NCBI RefSeq assembly: GCF_002844395.1
Contig: NZ_CP025197.1
Span: forward strand, 1,550,001-1,614,000
Source of the DNA: Acetivibrio saccincola
GTDB lineage: Bacteria > Bacillota > Clostridia > Acetivibrionales > Acetivibrionaceae
DNA: 64,000 bases
Reading direction: 5' to 3'
Part shown: one piece after another, positions 35,673-44,734 of the stretch
How the letters are laid out: each line of letters starts with the position of its first letter
Numbering within the stretch: position 1 is the stretch's first letter
Program-made: the position numbers and the translations under genes
The notes under the pieces: model-generated
Databases searched by the model: none
What the model was told of the DNA's origin: nothing
What the model saw: only the letters and a program-made list of their open reading frames with translations

Positions 35673-36414
35673 AGACTTCAAAAAATTTTTACTGTTATCG
35701 GGTACGGTAATTCTTTTTTCTTTATTATTTTTTTTAGCATTGGTGTTTGTTTATTATTCTTCTTCAATATTTACATATAATATAATTACATTATTATTAA
35801 TTATAGTGACGATACTAATGATAATGTTTTTTTGTATTTCATCCCTTACCATTTTTTATGTTTATAAAAATAAAGAGGTAAAAAGCAAGCTTTTACTAAA
35901 TACTTCAAAAGCCGGGATGAAGGTATTATTGCCTGTAATTATGGCGCTGGCCGGTTTATTTAAAATCAAAAAAAACATTGTGAGAAGATTTTATGTAGAT
36001 TTTAATAACATAACCGTAAGTGCCATGGGGAAAAGATATAAAAAAGAAGACGTAATTGTGCTTCTTCCCCACTGTTTGCAGGATGCGGATTGTGTTTTTA
36101 AAATAACAAATGATATTTCAAACTGCAGGAAATGTGGGAAATGTACAATTGGCGGTATTTCAAGAATAGTGGAAGAAAGAAAAGTCAAATGCTTTGTGGT
36201 GACAGGCGGGACGGCGGCCAGGAATATTGTAAAAAAGCTAAAACCAAAAATGATTTTATCTGTGGCATGTGAAAGGGATCTTACAAGTGGTATAATAGAT
36301 GTGGGTAAGATACCTGTTGTAGGAATTGTAAATGAAAGACCCAACGGACCCTGCTATAACACCTGTGTTGATGTATCTGTATTAAAAGATAAACTTGACA
36401 GTATTATAAAGTAA
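35650..36414 (+). CDS. DUF116 membrane protein
   Basis: A 254-residue protein with two N-terminal membrane helices and a C-terminal DUF116 domain: VIVLLPHCLQDADC, the cysteine motif CRKCGKCTIGG, VTGGTAARNIVKKLKP and VNERPNGPCYNTCVDV. The cysteines suggest a metal or Fe-S site. The function is unknown, but the family is regularly found between fmt and rsmB in clostridia. Its start lies 23 bases inside fmt. Confidence 0.85.
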   Translation: MKVKYLNKDFKKFLLLSGTVILFSLLFFLALVFVYYSSSIFTYNIITLLLIIVTILMIMFFCISSLTIFYVYKNKEVKSKLLLNTSKAGMKVLLPVIMALAGLFKIKKNIVRRFYVDFNNITVSAMGKRYKKEDVIVLLPHCLQDADCVFKITNDISNCRKCGKCTIGGISRIVEERKVKCFVVTGGTAARNIVKKLKPKMILSVACERDLTSGIIDVGKIPVVGIVNERPNGPCYNTCVDVSVLKDKLDSIIK

Positions 36415-36446
36415 CAATAAAATATTTAGAAAAGGAGGTAGGTTTT

Positions 36447-37142
36447 ATGTTAGGATTTATATACATTGATTCTTCTTATTTAATTTTTGTATTTCCTGCT
36501 TTATTATTTGCATTTTATGCCCAGTTTAAAGTGAAGAACACTTTTAACAAGTACAGCAGGGTACCGAATAAAAAAGGGCTTACAGGCGCTGATGTGGCAA
36601 GAATTATATTGGAAAGAAACGGACTTTATGATGTGAGGGTTGAAAAGGTTGGAGGGGAACTTACAGACCACTATGATCCTAGAAGCAAGGTGTTAAGGCT
36701 TTCACAGGTGGTATACGGAAGTAATTCCGTTGCAGCAATAGGTGTTGCAGCCCATGAAGCGGGTCATGCTATACAACACAGTGTTGGTTACGGTCCGCTG
36801 ACTTTAAGAAGCAGCCTGGTGCCTTTGGCAGGAATTGGGTCCAATATGGGATTTCCTTTATTTTTAATGGGTCTTATTTTTAGTTTTGAACCTCTGATGT
36901 ATGCAGGCATAATTGCGTTTTCCCTGGCAGTGGCTTTTTATTTAATTACACTTCCGGTGGAGTTTAATGCCAGCAGCAGGGCTATAAGGTCTTTAGAGGA
37001 TACAGCTGTTTTAGACTATGATGAAGTTGACCCGGCTAAAAAAGTTTTATCTGCAGCTGCAATGACATATGTGGCTTCTGCGGCTGTTGCAATAGGACAT
37101 CTTTTACGCTTGCTTTTAATAGCCGGAAGGAGAAGAAGGTGA
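36447..37142 (+). CDS. YugP-type membrane zinc metallopeptidase
   Basis: A 231-residue membrane protein of the zinc peptidase 2 family. The HExxH motif is in GVAAHEAGHAIQHSVGY; DHYDPRSKVLRLS and LPVEFNASSRAIRSL are other family motifs. Three to four helices flank the active site. AAAGGAGG precedes ATG 36447. Its stop overlaps the rsmB start by four bases. Confidence 0.9.
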   Translation: MLGFIYIDSSYLIFVFPALLFAFYAQFKVKNTFNKYSRVPNKKGLTGADVARIILERNGLYDVRVEKVGGELTDHYDPRSKVLRLSQVVYGSNSVAAIGVAAHEAGHAIQHSVGYGPLTLRSSLVPLAGIGSNMGFPLFLMGLIFSFEPLMYAGIIAFSLAVAFYLITLPVEFNASSRAIRSLEDTAVLDYDEVDPAKKVLSAAAMTYVASAAVAIGHLLRLLLIAGRRRR

Positions 37143-38512
37143 ACAAAATAAATATCGATATACCAAGGGAGACAGCAGTTAAAATTTTATATGATATAGA
37201 TAAAAACGGTGCTTACTCAAATATATCTTTGGGTAAGCACTTAGATAATGGAAAATTAAAGGATATAGACAGGGCTTTTATTACCGAGCTGGTTTATGGC
37301 ATTTTAAAGTGGAAGCTGACTATTGATTTTATAATTTCAAGATTTTCAAAAATAAAACTAAAAAAAATATCCCCGTGGATATTAAATATCTTGCGCACCG
37401 GGGTTTATCAAATTATTTTTACAGACAAGGTACCTGTATCCGCTGCTTGTAATGAAAGTGTCAAACTTGCAAAAAAGTACGGGCATGCAGCAAGCAGTAA
37501 GTATGTAAATGGTGTTTTGAGAAATATATCAAGAAATAAAGATGCAATAAAGTATCCTGATAAAAAAGGTAATTTGTCTGAGTTTTTGTCTATAAAATAT
37601 TCCCATCCCCTTTGGATGGTTGATGAATGGTTAAAAAGACATGGGGAAGAATTTACAGAAGAGCTTTTAAAAAGCAACAATGAAACACCACACTTCACTA
37701 TAAGGGCAAATACTTTAAAGATTTCCAGGGATAGTTTAAAGAAAATATTAGAAGAAGATGGTTTTGAAGTTGAATTTGGTCAGTATTTGGATGAGGCACT
37801 TATTATAAAAAATCCAAAGTCTTTGCAGAGAATGGATGCTTTTAACAAAGGATATTTTCAAGTTCAAGATGAAAGCTCTATGCTTGCAGGACGGGTGCTT
37901 AATCCAAAGCCAGGTGATTTTGTTTTGGATGTGTGCAGTGCCCCAGGGGGAAAAACTACACATCTGGCCCAGCTGATGGATAACAGAGGAAGGATAGTAG
38001 CAAGGGATATTTATGAGCACAAAATAGAGCTTATAAACCAGGCTGTAAAAAGACTTGGAATTGGCATTATAGAAACGGAAGTTTTTGATGCCACATTATT
38101 TGATGAAAAACTTGAAGGCAGGGTGGATAAAGTTTTAGTTGATGCTCCATGTACCGGTCTTGGGATTATCAGGAGAAAACCTGATATAAAATGGACAAGG
38201 GAAAAAGAGGATAAAAATGAAATTATAAAACTTCAGAAAAAAATATTATATACTTCTTCAAAATATGTAAAAAAAGGTGGTATAATAGTTTATAGCACAT
38301 GTACAATAGAGCCGGAGGAAAATGAAAATATAATTGAGGAATTTTTAAAGGATAATAAAGATTTTTATTTAGAAAATCCTTGGGAAAGTTTACCTGAAAA
38401 AATCAGGGATTTATTTAAAAATGTCAATGGAAAGAGAGAATATATACAGCTTTACCCAAATAAACATAATGTTGATGGTTTTTTCATTGCAAAGCTTAAA
38501 AAAAGGAGTTAA
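37139..38512 (+). CDS. rsmB: 16S rRNA (cytosine-967-C5)-methyltransferase
   Basis: A 457-residue SAM-dependent methyltransferase. The N-terminal NusB-like RNA-binding domain (about 1-140) precedes a RsmB/NOP catalytic domain with FVLDVCSAPGGKTTHLAQLM, VDKVLVDAPCTGLGIIRRKP (catalytic Cys) and YSTCTIEPEENENII (second Cys). The start is GTG 37139, coupled to the upstream stop. Confidence 0.95.
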   Translation: MNKINIDIPRETAVKILYDIDKNGAYSNISLGKHLDNGKLKDIDRAFITELVYGILKWKLTIDFIISRFSKIKLKKISPWILNILRTGVYQIIFTDKVPVSAACNESVKLAKKYGHAASSKYVNGVLRNISRNKDAIKYPDKKGNLSEFLSIKYSHPLWMVDEWLKRHGEEFTEELLKSNNETPHFTIRANTLKISRDSLKKILEEDGFEVEFGQYLDEALIIKNPKSLQRMDAFNKGYFQVQDESSMLAGRVLNPKPGDFVLDVCSAPGGKTTHLAQLMDNRGRIVARDIYEHKIELINQAVKRLGIGIIETEVFDATLFDEKLEGRVDKVLVDAPCTGLGIIRRKPDIKWTREKEDKNEIIKLQKKILYTSSKYVKKGGIIVYSTCTIEPEENENIIEEFLKDNKDFYLENPWESLPEKIRDLFKNVNGKREYIQLYPNKHNVDGFFIAKLKKRS

Positions 38513-38518
38513 TTTATT

Positions 38519-39550
38519 ATGGAAGGGAAAGTTGACCTTATGAATATGGAAATAGATGAATTGGAAGGTTTTGTTTTAAGTTTAGGAGAGCCTAAGTTTA
38601 GGGCTCGTCAGATATTTGAATGGGTAAATAAAGGTGTTAAAGATATAGATTCTATGACTAATTTATCCAAAGATTTAAGGGAAAATCTTAAACGTAATGC
38701 ATATATTAATAATTTTGAAATAGTAAAAAAGCTTATATCAAAAATTGACGGGACCAGGAAGTACATTTTTAAACTCTATGATAATGATGTTATAGAGAGT
38801 GTTTTAATGAAGTACTCATATGGTTTTAGCGTATGCATATCATCCCAGGCAGGCTGCAGGATGGGATGCAGTTTTTGTGCTTCTACAGGGGCAGGCTTTA
38901 AAAGGAATTTAACTGCTGGTGAAATGTTGGATCAGGTTTTGACAATAAAAAACGATATAAAAGAAAGAATTGGAAATATTGTAATTATGGGAATTGGAGA
39001 GCCTTTTGATAACTATGATAATTTAATTAAGTTTTTAAGGCTGGTAAACCATAAGGACGGGTTAAATATAGGTTTTAGGTACATTACTGTATCTACCTGC
39101 GGTCTTGTGCCACAGATACTAAAATTTTCAAAGGAGAATATGCCTGTAACTTTGTCAGTATCCTTACATGCTCCTGATGATGAAACCAGAAGCAAGATTA
39201 TGCCTGTTAATAACAAATATCCACTTGACAAATTGGTTGAAGCATGTAAGATATATACTATGATTACTAATAGGCGGATTACATTTGAGTATTCATTAAT
39301 AAACGGTATTAACGACTCTTCGGGACATGCAGAAAAACTTGTATCACTTATAAAGGGGATGTTGTGCCATGTAAATTTAATACCTGTGAATACAGTATCA
39401 AATACAGGGTATAAAAGAAGCAGCAGGGAATCAATTGAGATGTTTAAAAATATTTTAGAAAAACATGGGATAAAGGTAACTATAAGACGCGGACTAGGAA
39501 GGGATATCGATGCTGCATGCGGTCAATTAAGAAGAAATATTATAAACTAG
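38519..39550 (+). CDS. rlmN: 23S rRNA/tRNA adenine-C2 methyltransferase RlmN
   Basis: A 343-residue radical SAM enzyme that methylates A2503 of 23S rRNA and A37 of some tRNAs. The iron-sulfur motif is [31 protein letters not shown] and [17 protein letters not shown] are family motifs, and the C-terminal Cys in [12 protein letters not shown] is the second catalytic cysteine. It lies six bases behind rsmB. Confidence 0.96.
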   Translation: MEGKVDLMNMEIDELEGFVLSLGEPKFRARQIFEWVNKGVKDIDSMTNLSKDLRENLKRNAYINNFEIVKKLISKIDGTRKYIFKLYDNDVIESVLMKYSYGFSVCISSQAGCRMGCSFCASTGAGFKRNLTAGEMLDQVLTIKNDIKERIGNIVIMGIGEPFDNYDNLIKFLRLVNHKDGLNIGFRYITVSTCGLVPQILKFSKENMPVTLSVSLHAPDDETRSKIMPVNNKYPLDKLVEACKIYTMITNRRITFEYSLINGINDSSGHAEKLVSLIKGMLCHVNLIPVNTVSNTGYKRSSRESIEMFKNILEKHGIKVTIRRGLGRDIDAACGQLRRNIIN

Positions 39551-39598
39551 AAATATTTTCCGCACGATATGTATAATGTCAGGCTAGGGAGTGGTATA

Positions 39599-40336
39599 GT
39601 GAGATTTGCAGCGATAAGTGATAAAGGTATAGTAAGAGACGTAAACGAGGACAGCTACAGAATTATAACCGGCCAGGACGGGGTTCCAGACACATTTATT
39701 ATTGCAGATGGTATGGGCGGGCATAGTTCCGGGGATGTAGCAAGTAACATGGCTGTTGATTTTGCAAAAGATTACATATTAAACAATCCTGAAATTTTTT
39801 CTAGTGAAGATAGTGTACTAGAAGGAATCAGGAATTTAATAGAAGAGGCAAACAGGGCAATTTATGAAAAGGCGTCCCAGTCTAAAGAAACTTTAGGAAT
39901 GGGTACTACCTTTATTTTAACTGTTGTCTTAAAGGATAAACTGTACATAGGCCATGTGGGAGACAGCAGATTATACCTTATAAGGGACAATACCATAAAA
40001 AAGCTGACTACTGACCACTCTTACATAGAAGAACTTATATTGAATGGTTCAATTACAAGGGAAGAAGCTAAGAACCATCCAAAGAAGAATATAATTACCA
40101 GAGCTTTAGGCTGTAATGAAACTATACTTGTGGATACGTTAACAAGTCCTGTAAATAAAGATGATATATTTGTATTGTGTACTGACGGTTTGACAAATAT
40201 GCTATCAGAATATAAAATAATGGAGATAATATTAAAAAACGATGATTTAAATTATTCCTGTAATGAGCTTGTCAGATTGGCAAATGAAAAAGGCGGGGAA
40301 GACAATATAACTGTTATTATTATGAAAAAAAGCTAG
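39599..40336 (+). CDS. prpC: PP2C-type Ser/Thr phosphatase (PrpC/Stp)
   Basis: A 245-residue metal-dependent phosphatase that opposes PrkC. Motifs: SDKGIVRDVNEDSY, FIIADGMGGHSSGDVAS, GHVGDSRLYLIRDN, LCTDGLTNML and GGEDNITVIIM, each with its metal-binding Asp. The start is GTG 39599 because AGGGAG (39586-39591) is seven bases away; the upstream ATG 39569 has no ribosome binding site. It is directly followed by the kinase gene. Confidence 0.95.
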   Translation: MRFAAISDKGIVRDVNEDSYRIITGQDGVPDTFIIADGMGGHSSGDVASNMAVDFAKDYILNNPEIFSSEDSVLEGIRNLIEEANRAIYEKASQSKETLGMGTTFILTVVLKDKLYIGHVGDSRLYLIRDNTIKKLTTDHSYIEELILNGSITREEAKNHPKKNIITRALGCNETILVDTLTSPVNKDDIFVLCTDGLTNMLSEYKIMEIILKNDDLNYSCNELVRLANEKGGEDNITVIIMKKS

Positions 40337-40404
40337 CAGTTTTAATGATCTCAGGGGCATTATTATAAATTTTTTGGTAAAAGATATAGATTAGAGGTGC
40401 TGAT

Positions 40405-42330
40405 ATGATAGGTCAAATCCTTGGAAATAGATATGAGTTGATTGAGAAAATAGGCGGAGGCGGGATGGCTCTTGTCTACAAGGCAAGATGCAAGTTACTT
40501 AACAGGTTCGTTGCAGTGAAGGTCTTAAGGCCTGATTTTACAAATGATGAAGAATTTATAAAGCGTTTTAAAATAGAAGCCCAGGCGGCAGCCAGTCTTT
40601 CGCATCCAAATATAGTTTCTATATATGATGTAGGTAATGAAGGAGATATCCATTATATTGTAATGGAATATATAGATGGCGTTACATTGAAAGAGTATTT
40701 AGAAGAAAAAGGTGCATTAGACTGGAAAGAAGCAGTTAATATATCAATACAGATATGTCTGGCTATTAAGCATGCACATGAAAATAATATTGTACACAGG
40801 GATATAAAACCTCACAATATATTATTTACCAAGGATGGAATGGTTAAAGTAACTGATTTTGGAATAGCAAGGGCTGTAACTTCCTCTACTATAACAATGG
40901 TAGGGGGTACAATCGGCTCAGTTCACTATTTTTCCCCTGAACAGGCAAGGGGAGGGTTTACAGACGAAAAATCAGACATTTATTCTTTAGGGATTGTGCT
41001 TTATGAGCTTTTGACAGGAAGACTTCCTTTTAACGGGGATACACCTGTTTCAGTTGCCATAAAACATATACAGGAGGAACCGGAGGAGCCTATAAATGTA
41101 AATTCCCAAATTCCAACAGGGGTAAATGATATTGTAAAAAAGGCTATTCAAAAAGATCAAAGCAGCAGGTATCAAAAAGCGGCAGATCTTTTAAATGATT
41201 TGTACAAAGTTTTAGATAAACCAAGTGCCCAGTTTTTTGAAGAGGGAAATATTGAAGATTCTCCTACAGTAAGGGTACCGGCACTAGGTGAAAATTCATC
41301 ATTTTCAGGTAATGCTGTATCTAAGAAAACAGGTGATAATGATATGAGAAGAAAAAAGAAAAAAGAGAAAACCACCACCATAGTGGCAGTTGCTACATCT
41401 ATACTTGTAGTTGTTGCAGTACTCTTTATGGTGGGAAAAGTTATAATGTCTCAAATTAATCAGAACAATAAAGAATTTGTTGTAGACAACTATGTAGGCA
41501 AAAATTATCAGGAAGTAGTTAGAATGCTGGAAGATAACAATATCAGGGTTAAGCTTGTGGAAAAATATAATGATGAAGTTCCAGAAGGTGAGATTTTTTA
41601 CCAGGACAGAGGTGAAGGAGAAACTTTAATACCTGGTGAATTCAGCGAAATAGAACTTCATGTAAGTAAAGGACCTGAGTATTTTGAAATACCTGATTTC
41701 AGGAGGACTGATTACAGGGAGGCAGGCAGTATATTAAGGGAAAACGGACTTAGGGTTGTAGAAGAGCTTGAATATAGTGATACAGTTGCAATTGACTATG
41801 TTATAAGAACAGACCCTCCTATGAATGCAAGGGTAAAAAATGGTGATACGGTAATTATATTCAGAAGCATAGGACCGGAAATAAAAACAACTATAGTTCC
41901 TGATTTAATCGGCATGACCAGGCTTGAAGCTACAAATGTCCTGACAGAGAGAAAGCTTAAAGTAGGGAATGTTTATCCTGAGGATATGACAAGTGTTGTT
42001 GACAAAGTGACCAGGCAGATGCCTGAGCCAGGTGTGGAAGTTAATGAGGGAACTGCTATAAGCTTTTTCTTTGATGAATTAATTCCCAAGGACAAAATTG
42101 TCAGCAGGGTTGTTACTTTAGAAGATGAAGAAAAATACGGTGACAATATAAAGGTTTTAGTAAATATAAAAAGATCAGATAGTAACGATGTAGAAACAAT
42201 ATTAAGGGATACCATTAAAAAAGAAGATTTTCCGATAGTTATTCAAATACCTGTACCGGAAGACGGAAGCACACAAATAAAGGTGTATCTAGATCAAAAG
42301 TTTTATAAGGAATTTGAAGAAATATACTAG
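40405..42330 (+). CDS. prkC: PASTA-domain Ser/Thr protein kinase PrkC
   Basis: A 641-residue membrane kinase. The cytoplasmic Hanks-type domain has IGGGGMALVYKA (Gly loop), VAVKVLRP (Lys), HRDIKPHNIL and VTDFGIARA. A basic stretch and one membrane helix (IVAVATSILVVVAVLFMV) follow near residue 330. Outside the cell there are three PASTA domains, which in homologues sense muropeptides or lipid II. The last 90 residues are an additional beta-rich segment. It controls cell-wall synthesis, dormancy exit and translation factors in relatives. Confidence 0.96.
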   Translation: MIGQILGNRYELIEKIGGGGMALVYKARCKLLNRFVAVKVLRPDFTNDEEFIKRFKIEAQAAASLSHPNIVSIYDVGNEGDIHYIVMEYIDGVTLKEYLEEKGALDWKEAVNISIQICLAIKHAHENNIVHRDIKPHNILFTKDGMVKVTDFGIARAVTSSTITMVGGTIGSVHYFSPEQARGGFTDEKSDIYSLGIVLYELLTGRLPFNGDTPVSVAIKHIQEEPEEPINVNSQIPTGVNDIVKKAIQKDQSSRYQKAADLLNDLYKVLDKPSAQFFEEGNIEDSPTVRVPALGENSSFSGNAVSKKTGDNDMRRKKKKEKTTTIVAVATSILVVVAVLFMVGKVIMSQINQNNKEFVVDNYVGKNYQEVVRMLEDNNIRVKLVEKYNDEVPEGEIFYQDRGEGETLIPGEFSEIELHVSKGPEYFEIPDFRRTDYREAGSILRENGLRVVEELEYSDTVAIDYVIRTDPPMNARVKNGDTVIIFRSIGPEIKTTIVPDLIGMTRLEATNVLTERKLKVGNVYPEDMTSVVDKVTRQMPEPGVEVNEGTAISFFFDELIPKDKIVSRVVTLEDEEKYGDNIKVLVNIKRSDSNDVETILRDTIKKEDFPIVIQIPVPEDGSTQIKVYLDQKFYKEFEEIY

Positions 42331-42343
42331 GGGGTTTTAGAAT

Positions 42344-43231
42344 TTGCCGAGAGGTATAATCATCAGAGGTATAATGGGATTTTATTATGTCAAGACAGAA
42401 AACGGGGTATATGAATGTAAGCCCAGAGGGCTTTTTAGAAAAGATTCTATTACCCCGCTGCCTGGAGACATTGTTTCCATTTCCATTATTGATGAGAAAA
42501 AAAAGACCGGCAGTATTGATGAAATATTGCCAAGAACCAACCAGTTGACAAGACCTTCTGTGGCAAATGTTAATCAAATTGCAATAGTTTTTTCAATAAA
42601 ATCACCTTTACCGGACTTTTTGCTAGTTGATAAAATTCTTGTTACTGCCCGTCAAAAGGGAATAGATGCAGTTATTTTAATTAATAAAATTGATTTAGAT
42701 GAGGCAGGGGAATATAAAAAAATTAAGTATTCCTATGAAAAAACAGGGTATAAGGTTATACCTTTGTCTTGCCTAAAGGGTACCGGATTTGAAAAATTAG
42801 AGGAAGTTTTAAAAGACAGGATTACTGTTTTTGCAGGACAGTCAGGAGTAGGGAAGTCAACAATTCTAAATAAAATAATGGATTCATATATTATGGAAAC
42901 AGGAGATGTAAGCAAAAAAAATGAACGTGGAAGACATACTACAAGACATGCAGAGTTGGTGGAATTGAAGACAGGGGGACTAATTGTGGATACTCCGGGA
43001 TTCAGTTCTTTTGAAATATCTGATGTAAGTTTTGAGGAACTTAAGGACTATTATCCTGAGTTTATCGCCTATGCCAATCAGTGCAAATTCAATGGCTGTT
43101 TCCATGTAAGTGAGCCTGGCTGTGCAGTTAAAGATGCCTTAGAGTCAGAAGAAATTGACAAAGGCAGGTACATTAGATATGTTGAGCTTTATAATGTGTT
43201 AAGGGACAAGCACAGAAGAAGGTATTCATAA
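42344..43231 (+). CDS. rsgA: ribosome-assembly GTPase RsgA
   Basis: A 295-residue circularly permuted GTPase that matures the 30S subunit. The N-terminal OB domain precedes the GTPase, with NKID (G4), then FAGQSGVGKSTILNKIM (G1) and VDTPGFSSF (G3), and a C-terminal zinc motif CKFNGCFHVSEPGC. The start is TTG 42344 behind AGGGGG. It is the standard neighbour of prkC. Confidence 0.96.
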   Translation: MPRGIIIRGIMGFYYVKTENGVYECKPRGLFRKDSITPLPGDIVSISIIDEKKKTGSIDEILPRTNQLTRPSVANVNQIAIVFSIKSPLPDFLLVDKILVTARQKGIDAVILINKIDLDEAGEYKKIKYSYEKTGYKVIPLSCLKGTGFEKLEEVLKDRITVFAGQSGVGKSTILNKIMDSYIMETGDVSKKNERGRHTTRHAELVELKTGGLIVDTPGFSSFEISDVSFEELKDYYPEFIAYANQCKFNGCFHVSEPGCAVKDALESEEIDKGRYIRYVELYNVLRDKHRRRYS

Positions 43232-43317
43232 TTTTAGTCAAATAAAAATATTTAGAAAATTTAAAATATATAGAAAATTAAACTCTAGAAGAAAGTGTAA
43301 AAAGGAAGTGTTTTAAA

Positions 43318-43977
43318 TTGATTAAAATCGCACCTTCCCTTTTAGCAGCAGATTTTTCAAAGATGGGGGAAGAAATAGTTTGTGTTGAAAATGCGGGGGC
43401 AGACTTGTTACATATAGATGTTATGGATGGGAGTTTTGTGCCTAACATAACAATAGGATCGCCTGTCATTGCTTCTTTAAAAAGAATAAGCAAGCTTAAA
43501 TTTGACGTCCACCTCATGATTAAAAATCCTGAGAGACATTTGGAAGCCTTTGTTGAAGCTGGTGCTGATATGATAACTGTTCATGTTGAAGGGAATTATC
43601 ATCTCCACAGGTTAATCCAGCAAATAAAAGGGTATGGGGTTAAAGCGGCGGTGGCCATAAACCCAAGTACTCCACTTAGCAGCATTGAGTGGATTTTAGA
43701 GGATTTGGACATGATACTTATAATGTCTGTAAATCCGGGCTTTGGAGGACAGGAATATATTGAGTTTACCACCAGGAAAATAAAAGATGCCAGAAAAATG
43801 ATAGATGCAAAGGGTCTTAAAGTTGATATTGAAGTTGATGGTGGAATAAACACCAATAATATACATAAAGTTGTAAAAGCAGGTGCCAATGTTATTGTGT
43901 CCGGTTCTACCATTTTTAGTGCACCGGACAGAAAGAGCATTATAAGAGAGCTTAGGGAAAGGGCATTGAATGGTTAA
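43318..43977 (+). CDS. rpe: ribulose-phosphate 3-epimerase
   Basis: A 219-residue TIM-barrel enzyme of the pentose phosphate pathway. Motifs: IAPSLLAADFSKM, DLLHIDVMDGSFVPNI with metal ligands, DVHLMIKNPE, MSVNPGFGGQ and DIEVDGGIN. The start is TTG 43318 behind AAAGGAAG. It belongs to the priA-thiN gene row. Confidence 0.96.
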   Translation: MIKIAPSLLAADFSKMGEEIVCVENAGADLLHIDVMDGSFVPNITIGSPVIASLKRISKLKFDVHLMIKNPERHLEAFVEAGADMITVHVEGNYHLHRLIQQIKGYGVKAAVAINPSTPLSSIEWILEDLDMILIMSVNPGFGGQEYIEFTTRKIKDARKMIDAKGLKVDIEVDGGINTNNIHKVVKAGANVIVSGSTIFSAPDRKSIIRELRERALNG

Positions 43978-44007
43978 ATTCAATGTGCAATATGTGGTGA
44001 TTGTGTT

Positions 44008-44643
44008 ATGACGGGAATTATTGTGTCCAATGGAAATATAGAGGATTATGATTTTTACAGAAAATATTTTAAAAAAGAAAGTTTAGTTATTGCTGTTGAC
44101 GGGGGAGCATTTCACTTAAGAAATTTGGGCATAAAGCCGGATATTTTGCTGGGAGATTTTGACTCTATATTAAAAGAAGATTATGAAAATTATTATAAAG
44201 CAGGGGTGGAAATATTAAAATTCCCTGAAGAAAAAGATGCTACTGATACGGAAATTGCAATAGATGAAGGGATAAAAAGAGGCTTAAGGCAAATTATCTT
44301 AATGGGTGTAATTGGCTCTAGGCTTGATCATTCCTTATCTAATGTTTTTTTGTTAAAGAAAATTTTAGATAATGGAATAAAGGGAATGATAGTAGATACA
44401 TACAACGAGATATATTTAATTAAGGACAGAATTAAAATAAAAAAAGAAGAAGGGTATAAATTATCTTTGCTGCCTGCTACAGATAAAGTTGAAGGAGTGA
44501 CCACTAAGGGATTGTATTATGGGCTGAATGATGCCACCATTGAATTTGGCAGCAGTTTCGGGGTAAGCAATGAATTTATAAGTGACAGTGCTGAAATATC
44601 AATAAAAAAGGGATTATTGCTGGTTATAAAATCAAGGGATTAG
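44008..44643 (+). CDS. thiN: thiamine pyrophosphokinase
   Basis: A 211-residue kinase that converts thiamine to thiamine diphosphate. Motifs: AVDGGAFHLRNLGIKPDILL, GDFDSI, EEKDATDTEIAIDEGI and GVIGSRLDHSLSNVFLL. It ends the operon that began with priA. It complements the biosynthetic thi operon at 59 kb but has no TPP riboswitch itself. Confidence 0.95.
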   Translation: MTGIIVSNGNIEDYDFYRKYFKKESLVIAVDGGAFHLRNLGIKPDILLGDFDSILKEDYENYYKAGVEILKFPEEKDATDTEIAIDEGIKRGLRQIILMGVIGSRLDHSLSNVFLLKKILDNGIKGMIVDTYNEIYLIKDRIKIKKEEGYKLSLLPATDKVEGVTTKGLYYGLNDATIEFGSSFGVSNEFISDSAEISIKKGLLLVIKSRD

Positions 44644-44688
44644 AATTGAAATTTTACAAGGAGTTAGATTTTAAAATTTAAAAATAAA

Positions 44689-44719
44689 AAGGTGGAGGGA
44701 AATCCTCCACCTTATCTTT
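44689..44719. terminator. bidirectional terminator between thiN and the second GH9 gene
   Basis: AAGGTGGAGG-GAAAT-CCTCCACCTT, a perfect 10-bp stem with T-rich sequence to the right and A-rich sequence to the left, so it can serve both converging genes. Confidence 0.85.
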
Positions 44720-44734
44720 TCTATTTCCGGCACC

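Noticed and set aside
39569-39598. ATG start for the PP2C phosphatase
   Set aside because: No ribosome binding site, while GTG 39599 has AGGGAG seven bases upstream and begins at the conserved RFAAISDKG segment.
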